Shown piece after piece: positions 9,781 to 19,249 of a DNA stretch of 64,000 bases (position 1 is its first letter; every line of letters begins with the position of its first letter). Source of the DNA: Silurus meridionalis (lineage: Eukaryota; Chordata; Actinopteri; Siluriformes; Siluridae); assembly GCF_014805685.1 (NCBI RefSeq), contig NC_060885.1, positions 23,485,632-23,549,631 on the forward strand, given 5' to 3'. The notes under the pieces are model-generated. The model made no database searches and was not told the origin of the DNA. It was given only the letters and a program-made list of their open reading frames with translations. A program made the translations under genes and the position numbers.

Positions 9781-10809
9781 TCAGTCTTTAGGAAGAAGTA
9801 GAATGACCTCTCCGATTGGCCTTAAAAAGTTCTTTGCAGTTCCTTGGTCAACTGTTGTCACCTCAACCTTTCTTATATATCCATCCTTCCCTTCGAATGT
9901 GGCAGAGATTCTGGCCATGGGCCAGCAGTTGCGGGCAATTTGCTTGTCTCTAAGCCGAACTAAATCTCCAACTTGAAGGTTTCTGCGCGGTACTGTCCAT
10001 TTCTGCCTGTGTTGCAAGCAAGGTAGGTATTCACGTCTCCAGCGAGTCCAGAACTGGGTGGCAAGAGCCTGAACTTGTCTCCATTGCTTTGTGTACAAAT
10101 CCTTGTCTGAAAAATTCCCGGGAGGAGGTGGGACTCCGGTCTTCTGTGTGATGAGCATTGATGGTGAAAGTATGAAAGGCTCTTCTGGGTCTGCAGACAC
10201 AGGCAAGAGTGGTCGTGCGTTAAGCGAGAGTTCAGCTGCAGAAACATTAAATCCAAGATTCTTCTGGCAATGCCAATGATGCGCTCCCACGAACCTCCCA
10301 TGTGAGAACTGTGTGGTGGGTTGAATTCCCAGCTGCATCCTTGCTCACCAAGGTACTTCTGCACCATTCTGTCCATTTCAAGCTCCCTGCATGCTCCGAT
10401 GAAATTGGTGCCGCAATCGGAACGAAGCTGTTTCGCAGGGCCTCTGAGTGCAAAGAACCGCCTGAGAGCATTTATGCAGCTCGATGTGTCCATAGATTCT
10501 ATTACCTCCACATGCACAGCCCTTGAACTCATACAGCAGAACATGATGGCCCACCACTTGCTCTCCGCTTGTTCTCCTCTAGTGCGTCTGGTCGTTACAA
10601 ACCAGGGCCCAAAAACATCAAGCCCCACATATGTAAAGGGAGGGGCAGATCTTAAAACGTTCAGGTGGCAAGTCTGCCACACGTTGTTCCACCAGTTTCC
10701 CACGCAGCTTGTGACAAGTAATGCATTTGTGAAGTACTGAATTGATCAGCACCTTGCCTCCCAATAATATATGTGTCCTTGTCAAGTTCAACAAGCTCGA
10801 ACATCTCAC
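9781..10809 (-). pseudogene. BEL/Pao integrase and DUF5641-like region
   Basis: Minus strand. An integrase zinc-binding segment with HKCITCHKLRGK comes first (10618-10809). The catalytic core follows, with YVGLDVFGPW, LRSDCGTNFIGA and the Glu-bearing MGGSWERIIGIARR (9960-10703). Last is a C-terminal stretch ending WRREYLPCLQHRQKW...LQVGDLVRLRDKQ...VILLLPKD at a stop at 9781. The three segments lie in different frames (shifts near 10765, 10645 and 10290). The function in a live relative is insertion of the cDNA; this copy cannot make the protein. Confidence 0.85.
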
Positions 10810-12979
10810 TTGTTTGTGTGTTTTCTGCGGGTGGCTGATATAGGAACGAGGGACACGTGAACCAAGAAGTCTGAGTCAGACGGGATGCTACCACTGATCT
10901 TGAAGCGTGATCTGCAGGGTTTTGTTCTGTACGCACATAGTGCCACTGCTCCGGTCTTGAAGATTGACGGATACGTTGAACTCTATTGTGGACATACACA
11001 TAGAATCATTTTGACTCGTTGTAGATGTAACCAAGCACTACTTTGCTATCTGTAAAGAAACTTATGTCATTAAACTTTAGATCCAGTTCTTCCTGGATGA
11101 GATCTGCCATCTCTACTGGTAAGACAGCAGCACATAATTCAAGCCTTGGGATGGTGGGTTCAGACAGGGGTGCTAGCTTCGCCTTGCCCATTACAAAACC
11201 TACTTCAACTTGACCATCTTTCTGAAGTGTTTTTAGATATGCCACAGCACCTATGGCCTTGGTAGATGCATCTGAGAACACTCATAATTCTGTGTGTACT
11301 ACTTTAGTGAGTGAGGTCGTTGTGTATGTACGCTGAACATAAAGCTGTTTGAGGTCTTGAAGAGAATCTCTCCAGATTTCCCATTTGCTTAGTTTGTCCT
11401 CTGGGAGGGGTGTGTCCCAGGCTGAAGGTTCAGAGGTGAGTTCCCTGAGAAGAGATCTTCCCTGGATCGTGACAGGTGCCAGTAGACCCAGAGGATCGAA
11501 AACACTGTTAACAGTGGAGAGGACTCCACGGCGGGTGAATGGTTTGTTATTAGTTGATGCGGAGTAAGTGAATGTGTCTGCTGATATCTCCCACAAGAGA
11601 CCTAAACTTCGTTGCGTAGGTGAAGTTTCTCCGATCAGATCTAAGTCCTTGATTACTGGAGCACAATCTTCGGGTGGAAGAGCTTCCATGACAATCTGAG
11701 AGTTTGACGCAAACTTATGCAGGTGGAGGTTTGACTCTGCAAGCGAGGCCTGTGTACGTCGAAGCAAATCTATAGCCTCAGCTTCAGAAGGTACAGATAC
11801 CAAACCATCGTCAACATAGAAATGTCTTTCCACAAACTTGACAGTGTCTACTCCATGTTCCCTTGAGCCTTCTCTGATGGCTCGACGTAGCCCATAAATG
11901 GCCACCGCAGGAGATGGCCTATTGCCAAAAACGTGAACCTTCATCCTATACTCGACAATTTCTTTGTTCATGTCATTGTCCTTGTGCCAAAGAAATCGCA
12001 GGAAGTTGCGATGGTCTTCATGCACCAAGAAACAGTGGAACATCTGCTTGATGTCCGTTAGGATTGCAATTCTCTCTTTCCGAAAACGTAGCAGGACGCC
12101 CACAAGAGAGTTTTTGAGGTCAGGGCCCATAAGGAGCACATCGTTGAGAGAGATACCAGAGTATCGGGCACTGGAGTCAACCACCACCCTGATCTGATCA
12201 GGTTTTTGTGGATGGTAGACCCCAAATGTCGGAAGGTACCAGCATTCTTCTTCTTCTCTCAGTGGTGGTGCTACCTCGGCATGTCCATTGGCAAAGATCT
12301 TATTCATAAATTCCACATACTGTTTCTGCATCTCAGGTTTCCTCTTCAGGGTACGTTGCAGGGATCTGAAACGATTAACAACTTGCTCTCAATTGTTTGG
12401 CAAATGCTTGCGTGGTTCTCTAAATGGTAGAGGAGCAACCCAGCTGTTGGCATCGTCTCTATAGATGTTTGCAGCCATTATTTTCAAGAAAGCTATGTCT
12501 TCTATGGATGGGGCAGGTTTGTTGTCATGCTCAGTTCTGTCGAACACTGTCTGACCCAGCAGCTTCTCAGTGGGTTTACAAGACCTATTACTGTTTTGCT
12601 GCATCTCCTTGACCTGGATAAAGCTTGTACAGGGTTGAAAAATGGAATGACGACCACCTTCCAGTATGTTGGTCTTAAACGTGTTGACTGTTGGCTTATG
12701 TACGTTACCCAGGCACACTTATCCTATTACTACCCAGCCAAGGTCCAGTTGTTGAGCAAAGGGGGCATTGGTTTGTCCACTGACCTGCTGCCTGACTTTG
12801 TGGGCCCTTATGACGTCCCTTCCTAATAGAAGTAGTATCTCTGCTTCTGCTTCTAGTTCTGGAATGTGCTTAGCAATATGCCGGAGATGAGGCTGGTGAA
12901 GAACTGCACTTGGTGTTGGGATCTCAGACCGGTTATTCAAAATCTCATGACACTCAATGAGTGGAGGAAGAGAGATGAG
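10661..12979 (-). pseudogene. BEL/Pao protease-RT linker, reverse transcriptase and RNase H
   Basis: Minus strand. The part after the L2 insertion begins LISLPPLIECHEILNN and includes HLRHIAKHIPE (12719-12980). After an in-frame TAA at 12719-12721 it resumes CLGNVHKPTVNTFKTNI. After an in-frame TGA at 12389-12391 comes the reverse transcriptase (11282-12331), with VVVDSSARYSGISLNDVLL, LTDIKQMFHCF and the YVDDG active site near 11810. A further TGA at 11282-11284 separates RNase H (MFSDASTKAIGAVAYL; FTDSKVVLGYI). Another TGA at 11006-11008 precedes VHNRVQRIR and EQNPADHASR. These stops are substitutions: the frame is continuous across all four. Confidence 0.9.
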
Positions 12980-12985
12980 AACTCT
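12980..12985. repeat. L2 target-site duplication (left copy)
   Basis: AACTCT here is repeated at 14387-14392. Removing 12986-14392 restores continuous BEL protease reading on the minus strand across the junction. Confidence 0.75.
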
Positions 12986-14189
12986 CTCACAGAACAACCT
13001 CCACGATCCGAACCAGTCTGGGTTCAAAGCGGCACATTCCACAGACACGGCCCTATTGGCTGTTTCTGAGAAACTACATGCTGCTCGGTCAGCCAAGCTG
13101 TCATCTGTACTTACCTTTCTGGACCTTTCAGCAGCATTTGACACAGTCAACCACAAGATACTTTTGTCAACCCTCAAGAGCCTTGGTATCTGCGGAACAG
13201 CATGGGAATGGTTTGCTTCCTACCTGGAAGGTCGCTCATACCAGGTAACATGGAGGGGATCCACATCTGCCCCATGCAGACTCACCACCGGTGTCCCACA
13301 AGGCTCTGTACTTGGTCCCCTCCTTTTCTCCCTCTATACCCACTCCATTGGTGAAGTCATATCCTCACATGGGTTTTCTTATCACTGCTATGCAGATGAC
13401 ACTCAACTCATCTTTTCTTTCCCTCCATCAGATACCACAGCTTCCGCTCGGATCTCAGCATGCTTGTCAGACATATCTTTATGGATGAGTGCTCACCAAC
13501 TTAAACTCAACCCCAGCAAAACAGAACTGCTGGTCATCCCAGGCGATCCATCCCCAGGTCAAGATCTACAAATAACACTTCATGACTCTCTTCTCTCCCC
13601 TTCAGCCACTGCTCGTAACCTTGGGGTAACTATGGACAATGAACTGTCTTTCTTCCCACATGTCGCTAATGTTGCTCGTTCTTGTCGATTTCTTCTCTAT
13701 AACATTCGAAGGATTCGACCATTTCTGTCCATACAGGCTGCCCAGGTGCTTGTTCAGTCTCTAGTCATTTCAAGACTTGACTACTGCAACTCTCTGCTGG
13801 CAGGTCTCCCCCTGAACGCTATTCGACCACTGCAAATGATCCAAAATGCAGCTGCACGGCTTGTGTTCAATCAGCCCAAGTTTTCCCACACCACCCCACT
13901 GCTGCGCTCCCTTCACTGGCTTCCAGTAGCTGCACGTATCAGATTCAAAACACTGATGCTTGCCTACAAGGCCAAAAATGGACCAGCACCATCTTACCTC
14001 AGTGACCTCATCACATCTCGCACTGCACCACGCTGTCTGAGATCCTCCAGCGCTGCTCGATTGGTACCACCTTCTCTCAGAATGAGAGGTAAGTACAATT
14101 CAAGGCTCTTCTCTGTTCTGGCACCGAGGTGGTGGAATGAACTTCCCCTAGATGTCCGTACAGCAGAGTCCCTGATTATCTTTAAGTGA
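12986..14189 (+). CDS. L2 LINE reverse transcriptase C-terminal part (5'-truncated ORF2)
   Basis: Open frame of about 400 aa with no start of its own; the true N-terminus and endonuclease are missing. Visible RT motifs are QSGFKAAHSTDTALLAV, LTFLDLSAAFDTVNH, GVPQGSVLGPLLFSLY and the catalytic YADD at 13389-13400 (YHCYADDTQLIFSF). Then come QLKLNPSKTELLVI, the thumb region NLGVTMD, and the conserved L2 tail LPLNAIRPLQMIQNAAARLVF, HWLPVAARIRFKTLML and APRWWNELPLDVRTAESL. It stops at 14189, short of the usual last residues. It is intact as far as it goes, unlike the BEL genes around it. Confidence 0.88.
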
Positions 14190-14386
14190 CGACTGAAGAC
14201 CTACATCTTCCTGAAATACCTAAATTAGCACTTTCCAAGTTTGTAGAATTCGAGTTATATTTATATTTGAGTTTGTAATCTTGCGTACCAGTGTAGATTT
14301 ATTCATTACTAGAGATTTAAAGCACGTTTGTAAGTCGCTCTGGATAAGGGCGTCTGCTAAATGCCACAAATGTAAATGTAAATGTA
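12986..14386 (+). mobile_element. L2-clade LINE, 5'-truncated, inserted in the BEL element
   Basis: 1.4 kb, plus strand, opposite to the host element. It carries an open reading frame to 14189 and then a 3' UTR ending TAAGTCGCTCTGGATAAGGG...CTAAATG and the short tandem tail TGTAAATGTAAATGTAAA. It is flanked by AACTCT duplications. The open frame and clean duplication indicate a recent insertion. Confidence 0.9.
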
Positions 14387-14392
14387 AACTCT

Positions 14393-15091
14393 TCCATCCA
14401 GTGACTCAATTTGAAATCCCTCTGCTTTCTTGCCCGATGTCTCAACAATGCCGGAGCAAGTTCTGAGATGATATGAGAATTGTTCACTCTCCACGTTAAA
14501 CAGCTCAAAGAACTCTGGTCTGGCTAATGAACGATTACTTTGGTCGTCCAAAATTACATAAGCTTTGATTGCCATGTCTTTAAAACCCTTGGGGAAAAGC
14601 TTTACGAGGCAGATTTTTGAGCATGAGCGGCTCCACTGTCCTGGACCGCAAACCTTTGTGCAGTTTGTACTGACAGCAGTCATGTTGGAATGATCTTCTT
14701 TCTCCCCGCCATCCTCTTGTGATGATGAAGGAGCCCGAGCGGTTTGCGGTGGTGGGCCAGAGTGCATGGCCTCATCGTGACTGTTGCTGCCACATTCTGT
14801 GCACTTTACGGAAGACTTACATTCCCTTGCGAGGTGAGAAACTGAAGAGCAGCATTTGAAACATATTCCTTTCTCTTTGAGGAAGGCCTTTCTGTCGTCG
14901 AGAAGTTTGTTCCTGAATGCTCTACACCGTTTCAAGGGGTGTGGTTTATTGTGTATCGGACAGCTTTTGTTAGGGTCATTATTAGCTGCACTCACATCTG
15001 TTTTGTGCACTGAGATAGGTTTGTGGGTACGAAAACTCTTCCCAATGGGTCTATCTGGTTTTGTGGTTACTGTAACGCTGTTTTGGTGCAT
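14393..15091 (-). pseudogene. BEL/Pao zinc-knuckle and aspartic protease region
   Basis: Minus strand. It starts near MHQNSVTVTTKP, then CPIHNKPHPLKRCRAF and KGICFKCCSSVSHLARECKSSVKCTECGS, which give two CCHC-type knuckles. Then comes a retropepsin-like DUF1758 protease with AYVILDDQSNRSLARPEFF, where DDQS replaces the common DTGS/DDGS. It continues to the L2 insertion after FQIESLDGR. It resumes beyond the L2 at 12980. The reading frame differs from the preceding gag segment by a shift near 15080. Confidence 0.82.
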
Positions 15092-16391
15092 AAAGCTGGG
15101 TCGTTTCGCTTCTTTGCCTCATAGCACACGAAATTGCAGAAATGCTCAAAGGGAGGAAAGTGACCATGATTTTGTTCTTTGTACCATGACCCTGAGGTCA
15201 TCCACTTTTCTTGAAGCCCGTACGGAAGCTTGTCTACAATTGGTCCAATTCCACGTGAGGTGTCAAGGTATGAAAGACCTGAGAGATAACCATCTTCCTT
15301 TGCACCTTGGATTTCCGTAAGCAAGTCACCTAGTTCACGTAATTTGTTGTGCTCTTTAGCTGAAATTCTTAGAAAACTGTCCAAACGCTGAAACAGTGAC
15401 TTTTCAATTATTTCTGGTGCAGCATAAGACTCACATAGCCTTTCCCATGTTTTGCGTAAGGCAAGATTAGGGTTGCTGGCATGTACTGAGTGGATGCGCT
15501 TCACCTGTTCGCCAGATTCTTTTCCCAGCCATTTTATCATGAGATCCAATTCTTGGGCTGCTGTGAGGTGAACTTCATGAGCTGCACTGGTGAATGAGGA
15601 ATACCATGAATGATAATTCTCAGGCTTATCATCAAATTCGTACAGTCCTGAATTAACAAGGTCTCGTCGTGCTAAATACTGTGCCAGTGGCTCCGGTGAT
15701 GTGGTGTGCTAGCTGGAGGACTGTATCGAGGAACATATGACTTTGCATGGGCGTTCATGATGGAGCTTCTTTTTTTATCTTCAGATTTCATCCCACTTGC
15801 AGGCACATCAGGTAGGTTTGGTGCAGGTAGATGCATGATATCTGTTTTCTCGCTCTTTGGCTTGTTGTTAATAGACTGTGTATGAAAGAGATCTTTTACA
15901 GGTGAATTCCATGTTATGAAGCTCTGCAATGTTATGTTTTGTGAGTCAGTGTGGACTGGAGGAGCGACAGGTAAGGCCGATAAGTTTGGAAATGAAGGCA
16001 AACCCTGAGGGTTGGTTTGAGAATTGACATATTCACTGGTACGTTCTATTCTGACTTTCTCCGATTCAGATCCAGCTTCAGCATGCATTGCTAGTTCAGC
16101 ATCTTCTAGCACTTGTGCCTCCACTGAGGCTGCATCAGCTTCACGTTGCAGCGTTAACATTTCCAACTCTGTGTTAATTTTAACTGTTTCCAGCTGATTT
16201 TGAGCTTCTCGTGTAGCCCTTTCCATTTTCAGTTTAGCTTCTTGGCTGGCAAACGTTGCTCTCACTTTAGCAGCTTCGGCTCTGGCTCGAGCGTAAGCTG
16301 CGCTTGCTGATGAAGCACGTGACCTGCTACTCCTAGCGCTGCACACAGACGACTTGCTGCTCGTTGCCATATTGATCACTTCAAACATCAA
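15067..16391 (-). pseudogene. BEL/Pao gag
   Basis: Minus strand, starting just inside the 5' LTR. The first part (15672-16391) has a Ser/Ala/Arg-rich start (SSVCSARSSRSRASSAS) and a long charged coiled-coil stretch (ARAEAAKVRATFASQEAKLK, EAQNQLETVKINTELEML). After a frameshift near 15700 the DUF1759-like capsid region reads LAQYLARRDLVNSGLYEF, ELDLMIKWLGKESGEQVKRI and RKTWERLCESYAAPEIIEKS (15067-15549). In a functional relative this assembles particles. This copy is frameshifted at two places. Confidence 0.8.
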
Positions 16392-16404
16392 CTTGCCTTT
16401 TCAC

Positions 16405-16974
16405 TGTAGTGTTCTCGTACAGTGTGTTGGAACTCTGACTAAACACCAAGATAAACCAAGTAGCCAATGAAGACAGAGTCGTAGTAAGGTTGACCATTTA
16501 CTGTGACCTCCTCATTAACATGTGGTGAAAACTGTAATAAAACATTACATAAAATATTGAATAAAATATTAAAACATTCAGAGCCTATTTTTTGATAAAC
16601 ACACCATTATAAGTAACTAACACCAATTCACTTGTAGCAATGACACGAGCTACTAGCATTGCTTGTACACACGTAGCAAACAACAGTTTACAACATCTGA
16701 TCAAACATCACATTTTCTATCTAAAGAGAGAGTTAAATCAACTCACGGCATTGCGTCTCTGGGGTTTAAAGCTGAAGCAATAATATTTAACGAGAGCAAA
16801 ACTTTCTTCTTGTTTTACATGCTGAACCGGAAAACTAGCAAGAAGGGATCCAACAGGAAGTGACCAAACAGGAAGTGACATCATCAATGATATTTTACAA
16901 ATTAAACCTGAGAATATTAAATAACATATGCAAACCGAATACTTAAAGGTTAATTCCTCTTAAAGGACAACACA
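16405..16974 (-). repeat. BEL 5' LTR (minus-strand element)
   Basis: 570 bp, 568 identical to 9149-9718. It drives minus-strand transcription of gag-pol in a functional element. Followed by TAACC duplication at 16975-16979. Confidence 0.95.
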
Positions 16975-17470
16975 TAACCCATGTCCCTTTTCTGCACATG
17001 TCCAAACCATCTCAATCCCTTAAGCCTCCTTCACCGTGTCGCCAAAACGTCCTACATGCGCTGTCCCTCTGTCTCTCTCATTTCTAATCCTAAAGTTTAA
17101 ACCCACCTCCAATGTTCCTGGCCTTACTCCCTTACTCCATCATATCAACTAACTCTCTCCCTTTACCAGTCATAGTACAAACGTTCAAAGTACCAACCCA
17201 AACCTCCACTCTCCTACACTATTCCTTTTCCTGCTGTCTCTGTAGACGTCTTCCTCCTCTCTTCTCCTCCTTCGGCCAACAACAGCACAATTTTCACCAG
17301 TACTCTGTTGGCTAACAATACCTGTGGTGGTCGTTGGTAACCCGGGCCTCGAATGATCTGGTATAGATTTTTGCTTCGTGATCCTCATATTTGATTTGGC
17401 CCGTTTTACGCTGGATTTCCTTTCTAACTCAACCCCCCATTTATCGGGGCTTGGGACTGGCACTAAGAGG
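16975..17470 (-). mobile_element. RTE-like LINE, right part, internally deleted
   Basis: Minus strand. It holds the upstream continuation of the LINE C-terminus (CATGTCCCTTTTCTGCACAT, the expected GHVQRKDM-like coding). Within about 150 bp it gives the start of the endonuclease ORF region (VGTLNV-like coding near 17180-17210) and the 5' leader translation KWGVELERKSSVKRAKSNMR at 17380-17440. So 5' and 3' ends are juxtaposed and the 2-3 kb interior is missing. Confidence 0.7.
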
Positions 17471-17482
17471 CCCTAATAGCTG

Positions 17483-17733
17483 GGTTAAATAATTTACGTA
17501 ATTTAAACAACCACAATTACTTTAATACATTTACAAGAATCTTTTGTCCTCATGCTCTATTTTGAGTTTCGTTTCACTAATAATAAACATACATTTGCAT
17601 AAAGCATGCATATGTCTCCATGTCCCTGTTGCTAAGAGTATTAAAAACATAAAATATTAGTATATGATACATATAGAAAAGATAGAAATGTGTGATTAAG
17701 TTGCAATTAAATATTTTAATCGATTGACAACCC
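17483..17733 (+). mobile_element. Right part of split hAT-type MITE
   Basis: ATTTACAAGAATCTTTTGTC, GTGTGATTAAGTTGCAATTA and the end ATTGACAACCC correspond, in order, to 35470-35705 of the intact relative. The left half is at 8009-8545. Confidence 0.6.
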
Positions 17734-17737
17734 TTAT

Positions 17738-17908
17738 ATTAATATGATGTGAGGTCCAGTTTCCAGGGTGACACTAAAACAGGTAGTAGTAATAGCTACT
17801 TATTACTTAAGTACATGTTAGAGCCCAAACTCTTTACTTTAAAAAAAACTTAAAAAAAAAAAAAGTTTAAGTTTTATCCGAGTATTTTAAAACATTTTGC
17901 CACCTCTG
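17738..17908 (+). mobile_element. Right end of hAT-type element (second copy)
   Basis: Begins TTAATATGATGTGAGGTCCA and ends GCCACCTCTG, like 8731-8938. It has A-rich replacements in the middle. Confidence 0.6.
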
Positions 17909-18360
17909 GCTTGCAAAGACATCTGACAGAATCTTTGCATACTGGGACTGACGCATGTCTAACATGACAGAGCTGTTAGAAGTCACAGAGCTCACAGTAG
18001 TGAGATGATAAATACCAAAATATGTTATCACTCTTTCCTAGAATAAAAATGTCCAGAAAGAATGCAGCACATTCTAATGCTATAGAAAATATCAAAGTAG
18101 TTTTGTTTGCTTCAACCAAAGTGAACATTTATGAAAGTTTTTGCCATTTTTCATAAATTTGGAAAAATTTAATTCCAGTGCATATTGATAAACAGATGAC
18201 TTGTGAATTATTGTTTGCATGCATGACACTGATTAATTCCATTTAGTAGCAATACAAATTTCCTAAAAGATTGGAAAGTTTTAACATTTTTGTGGCATTT
18301 GTTTAAATCTGAGCAAAAGGTAATGCTCTGTATCTATCAAAATTCATCATACTTCTCCTA
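17909..18360. other. AT-rich spacer
   Basis: No gene, RNA or repeat end recognised. Confidence 0.45.
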
Positions 18361-18361
18361 T

Positions 18362-18480
18362 CAGCAGTCACATCATCAATAAACATCAGTGACCCAGTTC
18401 CACTGGCTGCCATACTTGCCTATTCCATAACACTGCCTCCATGCTTGTCAGAGGAGGAGCTATACTTGTGTGTATAATCA
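18362..18480 (-). pseudogene. Tc1 transposase relic
   Basis: Minus-strand reading gives HGGSVME*ASMAASGTGSL, close to the GSVMAWACMAASGTGSL block before the second catalytic Asp of a common fish Tc1 transposase (from memory). Only this block is legible. A second relic in the other orientation is at 25540-25700. Confidence 0.55.
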
Positions 18481-18775
18481 GCACATCCATTTATTCATCA
18501 TTCACTACTCTTCCCATAGATCTGGTGCTAATCATGGTTTCAGTAGTCCAAAGTCAAAATAGTCTGGCATATTTATGTTGTTTTTTTTAGCACAGTACAG
18601 TAAAAGTTAATGATAGAACTAGCAGTTTTAATGCACATTATGTTCCAAGTTTAATTACAACACTATTACACTTTAGGCTGTTAATGTGAAACCATCCCCA
18701 GCTGAACAGAGTATACTCCATCCAGAGGTAGTGCTTAGGGATGAATCAGGAGCATGCTTAACTTGACAGAGAAAG
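18481..18775. other. Spacer
   Basis: No feature recognised up to the microsatellites. Confidence 0.4.
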
Positions 18776-18777
18776 AC

Positions 18778-18837
<60 letters not shown>

Positions 18838-18843
18838 AAAGGA

Positions 18844-18876
<33 letters not shown>
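18776..18876. repeat. (GA)n and (AAT)n microsatellites
   Basis: About 28 GA units (18776-18832) followed after a few bases by about 10 ATA/AAT units (18845-18876). Confidence 0.95.
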
Positions 18877-18878
<2 letters not shown>

Positions 18879-19089
18879 CTTATGGGTCTACTTTATTGGG
18901 GGTGGGGGGAAATGTCTCACTTCTCTACGGAAACTTTATTAATTATATTCATTAGTTATAAATCACAGTGTTTAGCAGTTGGTACGACAACTAAAGTTAA
19001 GAGTTGCAGGTTTAAAAATTAGCTTCTTTTCTTCCAGGTGCCAAAAACATTCAGTGGATGCACTGGCTAGGATAAACAGCTCCATATAA

Positions 19090-19245
19090 TATAAGTGACT
19101 TAATTAGTCACTTTCAGTATGCGGTTTATCCATATCAAGGTCAGGGTGGATCCAGAGCCTATCTCAGAAACACTAATTGTGTGATGGGAATATAACCAGT
19201 ATAGAACACCAGTCCATATGTACATATGGGGGATATAGGGAGAAC
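19090..19245 (+). repeat. Dispersed fish repeat fragment, class unknown
   Basis: GCGGTTTATCCATATCAAGG and GTGGATCCAGAGCCTAT resemble a very common teleost repeat (CTTTATCCTGGTCAGGG type). A related fragment in the same orientation is at 22125-22260, so the pair brackets the DIRS remnant. Confidence 0.5.
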
Positions 19246-19249
19246 CATA

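Larger units (their letters stand above)
9149..16974 (-). mobile_element. BEL/Pao LTR retrotransposon, full-length, inactive
   Basis: Two 570-bp direct repeats (9149-9718 and 16405-16974), each TGTAGTG...CAACACA, flank a minus-strand gag-pol region and are bordered by a 5-bp duplication TAACC. Domain order on the minus strand is gag, two CCHC zinc knuckles, aspartic protease, reverse transcriptase with YVDDG, RNase H, an HH-CC integrase zinc finger, integrase core and DUF5641-like tail. This is the BEL/Pao order. A purine-rich tract (AGGTCAGGTGGGGAG as read on the minus strand) adjoins the 3' LTR at 9719-9735. A tRNA primer-binding site was not recognised. Coding is broken by several frameshifts, four in-frame stops and an L2 insertion at 12986-14386. 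No env-like gene is seen. Confidence 0.92.

Noticed and set aside
9149..16974. Endogenous retrovirus
   Set aside because: The YVDDG RT, BEL/Pao domain order with DUF1758/DUF5641-like parts, and lack of any envelope gene mark a BEL/Pao retrotransposon.
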